From assembly GCA_027972325.1 (NCBI GenBank), contig JAPMOS010000013.1:516501-580500 (forward strand): DNA of 64,000 nucleotides. Direction: 5' to 3'. The notes under the pieces were generated by a model. It was not told the origin of the DNA and did not search any database. It saw only the letters and a program-made list of their open reading frames with translations. This DNA comes from Paratrimastix pyriformis. Its lineage: Eukaryota > Preaxostyla > Paratrimastigidae. A program made the position numbers and the translations under genes. How positions within the stretch are numbered: the first letter of the stretch is position 1; each line of letters opens with the position of its first letter. Positions 11,512-38,178 of the stretch are shown here, piece after piece.

Positions 11512-12414
11512 TCAGGAGGTGAACGAGGCCGGGTGCATGTCGATGAAGGCCAGCTCGTAGACCACCCGCAGCACGAAGGCCACCAAGTTCACCACTGCCC
11601 GCAGCACCCAATGTCCCGCAAGCAGACGGACGGCCGGGGTGAGAGAAGGGAAGGAAGCGCACAACAGCAGCAGGGGCCACAGCGGGGCCACTGAGCACCG
11701 TCATGCCATGGCAGGGCAGCGGGGGCCGACCGAAGGAGAGCAGCGACAGCCCGATGTTCCACGTGGAGGCGGCCTCGTAGCTGTAGATGAACCCGATCAG
11801 GAAGATGTAGAACGAGGCCGAGTGCAGCAGCTGCCCCGCAAACACCAACGCCGGTGCGCCCAGTCGGAGAGGAGATGATGGCGGGGGGGATGCTTTGGAG
11901 GGCATGGGGTGACGGCGTCAGCCCTTGCCGCTCTTTTTATAGGCCCTCCCGGTTGTGTATATACCTTTGAGTCAGAGAGGGCGGGGAAGAGGGAGGAGGA
12001 GGACCCACCATAATGACTGAGCGCCAGCCTGAGGGAAGTACATCCGATGACTGAATCCACACAGTCACGATGAGATCGTAAAGAGCAGCAGCGAGAAGAA
12101 GAGCGCCAAATGTAAGGGAAAGCCAAACGTAGAGCTGCTTCCGTCGAAAGCTAATACGAGTCTGGAGCGTTGATAAAACAATTGGTTGGCTGGCAAAAAA
12201 AGGAAACCTGTGATTCCACTTTTTGCTTCACTGTTGTTTGCTGCTCTGCTGAATTCCCCCCGGTCGGGGCTTGAATTTTGATCGAAGAAAAAGCAGGCAC
12301 CAGTACATTATTGCTTCGAAAGGACGGATGCGTTACCGGAACCATACTGGGCGCAGTAGAAAGATGCGGCAGCTGCGGTTCTGCTGCTGGAGGCTTGGAG
12401 GGGTGGCGCAGCAT
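11512..12414 (-). CDS. Multipass membrane protein, possibly TMEM138-like
   Basis: Exon 1 (ATG 12414) gives a polar N-terminus ending KQKVESQ. The next exon reads RRKQLYVWLSLTFGALLLAA then ALYDLIVTVWIQSSDV, a membrane segment with a Tyr-Asp motif. Further exons give APALVFAGQLLHSASFYIFL, IGFIYSYEAASTWNIGLSLL and, after an intron with donor GTCGGC, VVNLVAFVLRVVYELAFID and a TGA stop. That makes about four membrane spans. The span pattern and the tail loosely recall TMEM138, a ciliary transition-zone protein, but the match is weak. The first junction (near 12207-12152) does not join cleanly in the frame I prefer, so that boundary is unsettled. Confidence 0.5.
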
Positions 12415-12481
12415 AAAAACCGGCTGACGAGATTGTTTCTTGGACCCGGAGGGTATTTGCGGCTGGCCTCGTGACTCGATT
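12415..12481. promoter_or_regulatory. 67-bp divergent promoter
   Basis: Gap between the outward start codons of the multipass membrane protein (minus) and the small hydrophobic ORF (plus). Confidence 0.4.
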
Positions 12482-12682
12482 ATGAAATTTCTTGTGACGT
12501 TGCTTGTGGCCGCCGCCTCAATTCTGATCCTTTTGGAGCCCGCTTTCCTTTTGCCAACTTTGGGAGGCCTTTTCCTTTATTTTACCCTCCAGTTTGCCAT
12601 GCGTTTTCTCCTCCAGCTATTGCTTGCCGCAGTATCCATCGGGCGTCTGTCGTCTCAAGACTATTTAAACTCACCTGTTTGA
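12482..12682 (+). CDS. Small hydrophobic ORF, possibly first exon of a secreted protein
   Basis: A 66-codon ORF starts MKFLVTLLVAAASILILLEP, a good signal peptide or membrane anchor, and remains hydrophobic. Downstream, 12719-12878 holds an exon-like reading GKIAVPLVLSPLWNSFQATF...QYLSNKWSASN with a TAG stop, preceded by a good 3' splice site (GGTCTTTCCAG). A 45-bp intron starting GTTTGAG could link the two, but the frames do not meet with that donor. Either this is a two- or three-exon secreted protein whose junctions I could not resolve, or a short ORF next to another gene. No homology is recognised. Confidence 0.35.
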   Translation: MKFLVTLLVAAASILILLEPAFLLPTLGGLFLYFTLQFAMRFLLQLLLAAVSIGRLSSQDYLNSPV

Positions 12683-13073
12683 GTTAGTTTCTTTTGCACT
12701 TTTTGCCGGTCTTTCCAGCGGAAAGATTGCCGTTCCACTTGTATTGTCGCCACTCTGGAACTCTTTTCAAGCGACTTTTCCTGGAGTCCACTTTGATATT
12801 GGGCAATGGCAACTCCCGAATGTCACCCTCGATGGCCTGCCTCAATATCTGTCAAATAAATGGTCGGCTTCAAACTAGGACCGTCGCGAGCTGACCAATC
12901 TCCCCATTAGGACTCAATACTGGCGGGTATCACAGTAAAAAATCGACCTCAACGGCTCGAAATGAGCAACCTTTGTGTGCTTCTGTCACTCCTTATCCCC
13001 CCCCCCCCCCCCCCCCCCGACGAGAAGACGTGGGTGAACGCCTGTTCCCTGCAAGAACAAGAGAAACGTGGGT
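12683..13073. other. Gap with possible terminal exon and C homopolymer
   Basis: It contains the exon-like reading at 12719-12878 described with the preceding ORF and a C run at 12997-13018. The remainder lies downstream of the PABP stop on the minus strand and shows nothing else. Confidence 0.4.
12997..13018 (+). repeat. 22-bp C homopolymer downstream of PABP
   Basis: Uninterrupted C run, about 55 bp past the PABP stop codon, so it would be G-rich in a PABP read-through transcript. Confidence 0.9.
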
Positions 13074-15449
<2,376 letters not shown>

Positions 15450-17609
15450 TTACTCTGGTTTAGGCTGCTCTTCTTTGGGGACAGGAGCAGGAGCGGATGG
15501 CGCTGCCGATGCATCAACATGAGGAGTGGCGGGAGAGGGCATGGGAGAGGGCCCGAGAGCCGGAATCGAGGTTGGAGCGGCGGCAGATGCTTGGTGGGCT
15601 TTGGGGAAAAATGGCCCTCGGCTCGTGAAAACTGGGAGCAGAACGAGCCGGGGGGGGGGGGAGGGGGGGGGGGGGGGGGGGGGGGTGGTGAGTTCCCTGT
15701 GGCAAGGGAGCGCAAGACCCCGAGGGGGGCAGGTGACCGCGGGCAGACCCTTCCGACCCTCAGGGTGTCTGAACGTGCAGTCAGGGCGCTTGCAATCGAG
15801 CCCGAACATGCACATGGGCACCTCGCCGGGCGCGTAGTGGGCAAAGGTGCATTGCGGGGCGGTGCAGGCTGTCCCGTGCCTGGGCATCGCCAACGGGGAG
15901 AAGGATCGATGAGCACATCATCGTGAAAGCCCCTGTGGACCCACCGTCAGCACACATCTCTCCCTCTCGGCTGTTCTGCAGACTTGCATGGGGGCGTGCT
16001 GGAATGCGCATCCAGATGCGCGTCGCGAGCAGGCCATCCCAAAGCGGCAAGGAACAGGCGGGTGCGTGAACGGGCACCCGGTGAGGCGCTTGGTGCAGGC
16101 GAACCCATTTCGGCAGGGGACACCCCGAAGACGCTTGCCGGCCAGCCTGCGAGAAGACCATCGGCAGATGGGACGAGTGAGATGGATCCCGCCATCCTCC
16201 TCCTCCTCCTCCATCCCCCCCCCCCCCCCCCCCCCCGGCGCCCAACGGCAACCACTGCGCGGGACGGACCCTTCCTCCTCGGCCGAGTTTGGGGACCAAT
16301 GTTTTCGGCCGAGAACAGTGAGGCCCTGGGGGCGGAAGACTGATCCCTGAGCAGCCCCGCCGGGCGCCGCGGCCGCGGCCGGAGCGGAAACGGAACTCGG
16401 AGCCAAAAGTGGCTGCTGAGCCGTCGCGGCGCCGGGAGTGGGGGCGGGGATGGTGGCGGGCGCGGGCGCGGGGATGGTGGCGAGCTGCGAGGAGAGGGCG
16501 GGCATGGCCTTCACCAGGGACTGGTAGATGGACATGGTCAGGGCGGTGGGGTCGCCGCCCGACTGCTGGCTGGCTGCCGTGGCGGCTGCCGTGGCGGCCA
16601 TCAGGGCCAGGGCCGGATTGGGAGCCATGTTCCCGCCCATCAACGGCCTTGCGGCCAGGGGGGCCGCGATGGGGGCTGTGATAGGGGGGGCGGGGATCGG
16701 GGCAAGCTGCACGGGGATCCGCACGGTCGGGCGGGCGGGCGGGGCGAGCAGGGGGGCCGACGGGGGCGCGGGCAGAGGAGCCGGGGCGGCCGGTGTGGGG
16801 GCGAGGGGTATGTCAAAGCGAGCCGCCCGAGAGCGGCGGCGCTCCTCGTCGGTCGCGCCGGGGGAGGCCTTGAGGCTCACCACGGCCGACCCAGAGGCCT
16901 GGGGGAGCTTAAAGACGATGGGGGCGATCGCCGATGCTGAGGGCTCTGACGCGGCAGCTTCTGTTGGAGTGTGAGCGGATGAGGCCGGGGTGGCCAGGGG
17001 TGATGGCAGGTCTCGAGGAGCCATTTCAGTGTGAGGCGGAGCAGGGGCCGGGACCGGAGCAGGGGCCGGGACCGGAGCTGGGACCGGGACCGGAGCTGGG
17101 ACCGGGACCGGAGCTGGGACCGGAGCTGGTGCAGGGGCCGGAGCAGGGGCCGGAGCAGGGGCCGGAGCCGGAGCAGGGGCCGGAGCAGGGGCCGGAGCAG
17201 GGGCCGGAGCCCGACCGGATTCTGGCTGGGATATGCTCGTGTCATTCTAAAGTTACGTGGGACAATGAAACGTTGGTCAGATGCGGGGAATGACAAACCC
17301 TCTCGAAGTACGAGGATCTGAGCCTGAAGAGCAGATGAGAATAGATGAGAACAAAAAGGTGGACGGACAATTCGATGACAGCATCACGTCGTGGAGGATC
17401 ATCCTCAAAGATTGGCGTGAGTTCATTTTTAATCTCATCCAAGGTACGCCCGTTCCGAATCATGGATTCAATGTAGTCCTTCAGAAAATGAAGAACGCAT
17501 GATGCCAGAGAACGGAACAGACCAGGAAGGTTTGCTTTTCCGGAATATCGAACGTTAAAAGTTGGGTGCGAACAACGGGCCACATCTTGTGAAAGCGAGG
17601 AGACGCCAT
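15450..17609 (-). CDS. ZC3H14: Nab2/ZC3H14-type CCCH zinc-finger poly(A) RNA-binding protein
   Basis: Nuclear poly(A)-binding proteins of this family control tail length and export. The N-terminal domain is PWI-like: after a GTCTGT intron, LDYIESMIRNGRTLDEIKNE then LTPIFEDDPPRRDAVIELS matches the family pattern of a short hydrophobic helix, basic turn and acidic loop. A long Ala/Pro-rich linker follows, including (AP)n coded by a GGAGCAGGGGCC-type repeat (about 17040-17215). Four compact CCCH fingers end the protein: CRNGFACTKRLTGCPFTH, CRFGMACSRRASGCAFQH, HGTACTAPQCTFAH and CMFGLDCKRPDCTFRH. The last exon ends VPKEEQPKPE. Introns include one with a sense-strand G run and one with a sense-strand C run. 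ATG 17609 (MASPRFHKMW) is preferred; an in-frame ATG lies at 17663. Confidence 0.85.
15663..15685 (+). repeat. G homopolymer in a ZC3H14 intron (sense C)
   Basis: A 23-bp run, preceded by a second run of 11 G at 15650-15660. It lies in the intron whose donor is GTCTGC after the fourth zinc finger. Confidence 0.9.
16215..16236 (+). repeat. C homopolymer in a ZC3H14 intron (sense G)
   Basis: A 22-bp run beside a (TCC)n stretch. It is one of the few intronic homopolymers that would be G-rich in the transcript. Confidence 0.9.
17036..17215 (-). repeat. Hexamer-based repeat coding for Ala-Pro / Val-Pro
   Basis: Imperfect units of GGAGC(A/T)GGG(G/A)CC on the plus strand read on the minus strand as APAPAPVPAPVP. 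They are in frame with the unique exon that begins at MAPRDLPSPL. Confidence 0.75.
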
Positions 17610-17881
17610 TGTTGGGGCTGGAGGTGCAGCTTCTTGGGACGAGGTGAATGAGGCATTCCGCATGTCAAATCGATGTCTTTCCCACAGGTCCCACCCCTTT
17701 GTTCGATCGTTTTTGTCGGTTCTCAGCTCCCATCACAACGGCACACCCTCTCCAGCACCACACCGTCGGCTGGATTTTCGGGGAAACATTAGGCGGATTC
17801 CCATTTCGCCGCTCCTTCTTCGCCACCACGAAAACAAAACCCACATCACCCAAGAGAAGAAAAACACTTAACCCGTTCGTT

Positions 17882-31831
<13,950 letters not shown>

Positions 31832-31967
31832 TCACTCCGCTTGATTTTAAAACGAAGCGAGGAGCTTGAACCTCGGGAATGGAAATCAATATTTCTCGGT
31901 TCAAATTTGATCAACAGAGAAAAACACAAAATCCACGACAAACAAACAGAGAAACAACAAAATACAC

Positions 31968-32362
31968 TTACTGTTCGGTGTTATACGGAGGGGGCTCTTC
32001 TCCCTGGTAAGGGGGTGGAGGTGGCTCTTCCCTTTCGTGTGATGGCGGCGGTTGCGTTGTCTCTTCCTCCGGAGGCCGGACTGGGGGCGTGGGGCCCTCG
32101 CCCTCCTCATAGGGCGGTGGGGGCGGCAACATGGGGCCGCCCAATGGGGCGAGGGACTCGGGATCCTCATCGAGGGCCCCGGCCTCGAGGTGGCGGGAAG
32201 ACTGACGTACCCGGAGCAGCCGAGGCGAGGGGGCGGGCGGCGGGGGCGGGGGCACCAACCCCGCGAGGCGGAGCTGTTCCTGCAAGTGGGCCACGTGGTT
32301 CTCCAGGGCGAATTGGTAGCTGCGCAGCTGCTGCAGCTGCTCCTCCGCATTCTGGGGCCGGG

Positions 32363-32416
<54 letters not shown>

Positions 32417-35400
32417 GAGGAGGAGGAGGGACAGAACAGGGGTAAATCCATGGGCAAGCTCCACGAAGGCGTGGAAGTTACCTCACGGTGGCGATTGAAC
32501 ATGGCGGAGGGGCGGGAGGGGAGGGGAGGGCGGCGGCGGCGCGGGGGGGACGGACATCACGGGCGTCGATCAGCTGGCGGGCGACCTCCTGCACAGTCAG
32601 GGGCACCCTGGGCTGGGCGGGCCGGGGCGGCGGGCTGGGCGTGGGCGGGGGGCGGGCGGGGACCATGGCCACCCCGGGGGTCGTGGGCGCCTCGGGCCGA
32701 GGCGGCAGGGCTGCAGTGGGGGTGCCTGGGGGAACCGCCGGAGCGGCCCGCAGCTCGGCCCCGGGGGCCGGCGACTCGCCCGCTGGGATGGCGGCCAGGA
32801 GCGACTCTGCAGCCACAGTCGGGGAGGAGTCAGGGCGTTGAGAAGAGGTACCGCAACGGCGTGGCTCTGACCCTCTGGGGCCCGCCATCCCCCGGGGCCA
32901 AGCAGACCTCGGTTCGACCCGAAAGAAGGCGGCCCCTCGGCCGAGGGGGTGGCGGCGGTCGCCAGGGCCAGGGCCAGGGTCAGGGGGCTCCGCGCCGGGG
33001 CCGAGCTGGCCCCCATGATGGAGGTACCGCCAGCCAGGGTGGGGCCCGGGGCCTTCGTAGGCGTGATGGTCGCGGCCGCAGCGGCCTTGAGGCCCAGGCC
33101 CGGCTCGGCACCCGGCTCCATGTCCGCACCCCCATCCGCCCCGGCCCCCGGCTGCTCATCGCAGTCGCTGCTCCATTGCGGCGCAGGGGCAGGGGCAGGG
33201 ACAGGGGCAGTGGCAGTGGCAGTGGCATGAGCCGTAGCTGTTGCAGTGGCTGTGGATGGGGGCGCTGGGGTTGGGGGAGGCGGAGGCGGAGCGGCGGGGG
33301 TCGGGGTGGCTGGTGGGCTGCCGGCGGGCGAGGTTCCGGCCGTGGCGGCGGGTCGGGGGGCCGGGCAGGCCGTGGGCGCGGCCTCGGCGAGCAGGTCGGT
33401 GGCGCACTGGCCCGGGGAGCGCGGCGCGACCGCCGGGGCCGATGCGGGCCCGGGGAAGGTGGACGGGAAGGCCGAGGCCGAGGGGGAGGGGGACGGGACG
33501 GGCGAGGTGGAGGAGGGGCCGTGGACGGGCGGCAGGATCTCGGCCGAGATGGCGCTCGAGAGGGACGAGGCCGCCGAGGGGGTTCCGGCCGGGCCCGCGG
33601 GGGATGCCGAGCCCGAGGGGGCCCGCGGGGGCTGGGCAACCGCAATCGCAATCGGCGCCGTTGGTCCCGCGGGGCGCCCTGCACCGGGCAGGTCATTGAG
33701 GTGCGCGCGTGTGGCAAGACGGTGCGAGCACGGCAGACATGGGGCGGCGTCGGGGAATGCGCTGGTGGTGGTGGTGGAGGGGAAGGAGGAGGGAAGGAGG
33801 GAGGGGGGGAGGAGGAGTGGCGGCGCCAGACCGCCGAGGGCCGGGTGAGGGCGGGCCGCCTCGGCCGCCAGGCGCTGTTGCTGCATGGCCAGGAGCTGCT
33901 GCTGGTGGGCGAGGGCCTCCCGCTGGGCGGCCTCGACCGCCGCCGGGTCGATGGCGTCCGCCAGGTGCAGCGCTGCGTCCACAGGGCCCCGCGGGGAGGG
34001 AGGAGGAGGAGGGAGGGCGGAGGTGGTCGGTCAGCTGCTGGCCAGCCGACAGAGGGGCGAGACCGGGAGCGCACCAGGGCCGGGCCGGGCCGGGCCGGGC
34101 CAGACCGGGCCAGAGGCGGAACACGTATGGGGCCGTGTCCATGGGGAGGGACCCGTCGAAGGGCACGTAGAGCGGGTTGCTGTAGCGGGCGGGAAAGTTC
34201 CGGTTGACGGCCGTCCAGAGGCTGGTGGTCTGCTGGGCCAGCCGCAGCCGGGCCCGCTCCTGGTCGCCGTCGCAGAGGAAGGTCCCGAAGAGGCCCGACA
34301 GGGAGTGCTTGTTGATGTCCACAAGCAGCCGCTCCGTGAACTGGAAGGCCGTCGGGTGCTGGCACATCAGCTGCGCCCGTCCGCGCACACCCGGGCCCCC
34401 CGGTGGGCGGGAGAGAGGCCGCTCCATGTGAAGGATGTGCCTGCTGGGGTGGGACAGGCGAACGGGGAGGCCGTCGGGTGCTGGCACCGGGGTCCCCAAA
34501 CGGGGGGCCCATTGGCCCGAGTGCCGCCCCCGCGGTCCGCCCAGACGACTGGGTGGTGGCGATGGGGCAGGATGCCGGGCGGGGTGTGGGTGTGCGTGTG
34601 TGGGTGCGGGTGTGGGGAGGAGGATGAGGAATGAGGATGAGGACCTGGTAGATGCAGTCGAGGAACTGGGTGAAGACGGGGCACCGCTCGGCGAGGGGCT
34701 CGCCGTGGACGCCGGTGCCGAGGCGGGTGGCGAAGCGGTGGCCCATGTGGAGCCACTCCTTCTCGATGAGGGTCTCGAAGCCCTCCAGCCGGCGGCAGTA
34801 CGGGTCCAGCACCACCATCGCCGCCGAGACCACCTGAGGGGTGCGGTCCCAGCCGTCGCTGCAGTGGACCAGCACCGACTGGCCATCCTGCACGGCCCGC
34901 ACAACCTCGGCGACCCCGCTCAGGATGACCCGCGAGTGGAAGGGCCACTTGGTCTGCTCCAAGGTGCTGTAGAACCTGCGGGCGCCCCGTCCCCGCGCCC
35001 CGCCAGCGCGGAGAAAAGGAGGACAGCCGATGGGACCCGGCAGTCGCCACGCCCCCCTACGCGACACCCAAGGCGTGCCGGAAACCCATGCCGCCCTCCG
35101 TGCCCGTGCAGGGCCAGCCATACCCGGTGTCTGTGCAGGGCCAGCCATACCCGGTGTCTGTGCAGGGCCAGCCATACCCGGTGGCCATGGTGGGCGGGGC
35201 GGACCTGTCCCCGAAGAGCACCAGGGGGTCCGAGCAGAGCTCGACCAGCTTGCGGTGGGCCTCCCGCATGGCGACGATGTTGTCGATGTTCAGGAAGTGC
35301 AGCTGGGCGAAGGGGTACCCGGCGCCCGTCTCGAAGCCCCCCTTGCGGAAGGAGTTCCCCATGGCGCTCAGGTAGGGCCGGCAGTCGAAGATGTGCAGCT

Positions 35401-36868
35401 TGGCCTCGGGCCCCCCGGTCACCATCCGCCGCAGGTGCTCCTCGTCCTGCGGGCACCGGCCTGCGAACAGCCCCCGCTGCGGCCGCCCGGAGCCGTGGTC
35501 ATGACGGAGACCAAGTCAAGCCCCAGCCCCAGCCCCAGCCCCAGCCCCAGCCCCGAGCAGCGTACGGTCAATGTGGGAAGGGCCGCCCCGGCAGAAGGGG
35601 CCGGACCTTGGGCTGAGCGGCGCGGGCGATGACGGCCCCGTTGGCCATGTGTCGGTAGCTGCGGCCGCCCAGCCATCCACGGGGTGAGAGCCGCGCCCAG
35701 GGCAGAGACCTATTATCGCGACTATTTCCCCGCCCGCCCGCCCACACCAACCCGGCCCCGGGGTGGTGGCGGACCTGAGCACAGGGAGCCGCCCCGAGGA
35801 GCGGAAGCGGGCCGTCTCGACGAGGTCGGCGTCGGTGACGCCCGCGGGGACGCAGAGCACGGCCGGGTATGAGGTGCACAGCTGGAAGTGCCGGTTGGCC
35901 TCGCTGATGCGCCAGCCGGTCGACAGCTGGGCCCGCATCCTGGCCGGCAGCCAAGGCCCAACGCGCCGTCAACGGCCAGGTGACGCCAGCCAGCCCACGC
36001 ACCCATACACACACCCACACCCACACCCACACCCACACCCACACCCACACACCCGGCCGAAGAGGTTGAAACACCCGCTCACCGCCCCATCCATCCTTTC
36101 ATCCATTCATATTCATCCATCCATCCATCCAGCCAGCCAGCCAGCCAGCAGCGACAACAGGGACGCACCTATGGAACTCCTGGGGCAGGTCGCAGATGAG
36201 CCACCCGTCCATGTCCAGGGGCCCCAGCTGCATCCGGTGCTGGAAGGCGAACATGTCCGGGTACCGCTTCGGCCCGCCTGGCACAGGAACCATTCGAATC
36301 GCGGAACCCCGCAATGAATGCACAGACAGAGCTGGTTGAGGAGGTGCACAAGATGAGGGCGCAGGTTGGGCGACGGGGGTACTTGAAACCTGCACGACGA
36401 CGACTGGATGAAAGTTTGGAGGTTGGAATGTTCACAAACCGGAAGGTTCTGTCGGTCTTCGTTACAACTGTCAACAAAATGGACTCACCCGACTCCCCTG
36501 AAGCCTTGCCTTTGGTCACCTGGGCGATACTGAGATGGGGGATGCGAAGAGGGGGGCGCTGGAGGTTCTGTTCCGGTGTTTGATAATAAGGAGAAAAAAC
36601 CACTCGGTAGTTGCTCATAAAAAGTGCCCCCAGCCAGCCTTTCTCCAAATATTTGACAAGAGGGAGTCTCGTCTGAAGAATCTTTTCTCCATCTTTCAAC
36701 CGAGTTGGGCGCCAAGAAAGCATCTGCTGGGGGACAGGCTGAGGAGGCGATAGTGGGCGACTCGACAGCTGAAATACGAAAACAAAAGAAAGAGAGCGGT
36801 TGAACTTTGTGGAAATACCTTCTGGGATGAACCGACTGGTCAGTCTCGTCAAGCGCAATTCGCGTCAT
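31968..36868 (-). CDS. Myotubularin-family 3-phosphoinositide phosphatase
   Basis: Removes the 3-phosphate of PI3P and PI(3,5)P2 on endosomes. The ATG at 36868 gives MTRIALDETDQSVHPR. After a roughly 60-bp intron comes the PH-GRAM domain: MLSWRPTRLKDGEKIL, GWLGALFMSNYRVVFSPY. The catalytic part shows HFLNIDNIVAMREAHRKLVE, WPFHSRVILSGVAEVVRA, then VHCSDGWDRTPQVVSAAMVV with the full Cys-x5-Arg site, FATRLGTG, ERCPVFTQFLDCIYQ, ERLLVDINKHSLSGLFGTFL and NPLYVPFDGSLPMDTAPYVF. The enzyme therefore looks active. A coiled coil (QFALENHVAHLQEQLRLAG) and a Pro-rich PPPPPYEEGEG tail ending PPYNTEQ follow. Long Ala/Pro/Ser linkers and many repeat-bearing introns lie between. The start codon is 37 bp from the SLC66A2 start. 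Confidence 0.92.
32364..32430 (+). repeat. 30-bp G homopolymer plus (GGA)n, myotubularin intron
   Basis: G run 32364-32393 followed by about 12 GGA units. In the transcript this is a C run next to (TCC)n. Confidence 0.95.
35094..35184 (+). repeat. 30-bp tandem repeat, three copies, myotubularin intron
   Basis: Unit GTGCAGGGCCAGCCATACCC plus GGTGTCT, nearly identical in three copies; the last copy diverges at its right end (GGTGGCC). Confidence 0.9.
36008..36052 (+). repeat. (CCCACA)n hexamer array, myotubularin intron
   Basis: About seven units, followed by a (CATC)n stretch near 36106-36130 and (CAGC)n to 36150 in the same intron. Confidence 0.85.
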
Positions 36869-36905
36869 TTTCTGGCGTTCTGACGATCGTTTGGTTATCT
36901 AGGGG
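36869..36905. promoter_or_regulatory. 37-bp bidirectional gap, myotubularin / SLC66A2
   Basis: Only 37 bp separate two outward-facing ATG codons, each followed by good family homology. Promoters must overlap coding sequence, or leaders must be nearly absent. No TATA-like motif is evident. Confidence 0.6.
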
Positions 36906-37874
36906 ATGACCCAGGCACTTCAATTTTTGTGGAATGCCGGGGTCAATTGTGGATACATCATTTCGTCGGTATTTGCCTTTGGCCCCCAAATTTGGTACAT
37001 GCTGAAAACCAAGAAGAGTGCTGGGTTTTCCCGTTTTGTTTGTTTGGCCATCATGTTGGCGTCAATGCTACGCGTTGTCTTCTGGCATGGGAAACGCTTC
37101 GCAATCGTTTTTCTCTATCAGTCTTTCGCTCAGCACATCGTCCAAACGATTCTCTTGCTTCTGTCTCTTCATTATCAACCACAACCTTCAGAGGACCAGA
37201 AATTCCGATGGAAGAGCTTTTGGCCCAACTTTTGGGGATGGCCCAAAACTCCTTCGCCGTACTGTCTGTCTGCAGCTCTGTTTCACCATTGGGCTCAAGT
37301 TTTACTGGCTGGGCGACAGTTCTTTTTCTTCTTTGCTTTTTCTCTGTGGCCATCCTGGCGACCACTCTCTTCGGTGACACGTTCTGGTCTGCGCCCGCCC
37401 CGCCCTCGTCGCCGTCACTTTGGTTCGGCATCCCAACACCCGGTTCTGGGGTGATGCAGGTGGTACGATGGGGTGGGGGCGGTGTCGCTGTTGCTGGAGT
37501 CCTCGTGCACCACCCCCCAGCTTGTGCACACGGCCCGGAGCCGCTCCCTGGAGGGCCTCTCGCCCCTGCTGGTGCTGGGCTGGGTGGGCGGGGACGCCTT
37601 CAAGCTGTTCTTCTACATGCTCCGCACCCCGCCGCTGCAGTTCTTCCTGTGCGGCACCTTCCAGCTGCTCTGCGATAGCGCCCTGTTGGCCCTGGTGCTC
37701 TCCCTGCGCCGGGCCGGGGCCCACCGTGTCCCGGCAGCGTCCTCTCCCTCTCCCTCTCCCACGTATCCACCGCCATCCTCCGGCTCCGCGTACGCCGCCG
37801 GGTCGGCCCCCGCCCGGGGGAAGGACGAGCCCGACCCACGCGCCTCGCCCTGTCCCGATCCCTCGGTCCCCTGA
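36906..37874 (+). CDS. SLC66A2: PQ-loop transporter SLC66A2 (PQLC1) homologue
   Basis: Seven-helix PQ-loop protein; the human family member sits on endomembranes and functions with lipid scrambling machinery. The first PQ loop reads AFGPQIWYMLKTKKSAGFSR followed by FVCLAIMLASMLRVVFWHGK. The second reads TTPQLVHTARSRSLEGLSP, then VLGWVGGDAFKLFFYMLR, TPPLQFFLCGTFQLLCDSAL. Between them FWPNFWGWPKTPSP is joined by a 41-bp intron (GTACTGT...CTCAAG, near 37258-37298) to FTGWATVLFLLCFFSVAILA. A second intron starts GTCTGC at about 37386. The tail is Ser/Pro-rich. The position-by-position match with the family, including FWxW and GDAFK, is good. Confidence 0.88.
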
Positions 37875-38178
37875 AGGGGGCATCCGTCGTCTCCATTGCC
37901 ATATCTTGGCTCGCGTTGGCTCCCGTGCCCCCGAGTCGGACGGACAGCCGAATCACGGTCGGCCCCGCGGTCTTCCTGCTGCTGGCAGGGCTGCTCTCCC
38001 TGATCGGGAAGCGGCGCCCTGACGGCCCCGGGCAGCCGACATCCATTTCTCTTCACTCGCCTCCATCATGCGTCCCCGGCTTCCCCGAGAGCCCTCTCGG
38101 CCCGGTGTCACACCCCCCCCCGTCCCTCCCGCGCCAACACGAGCGGGCCCTCGGTGGGCAGACATTGGTCTCTTCTTC
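37875..38178. other. Convergent gap, no gene seen
   Basis: Between the SLC66A2 and RRP43 stop codons. No recognisable protein or RNA; presumably both 3' UTRs. Confidence 0.5.
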
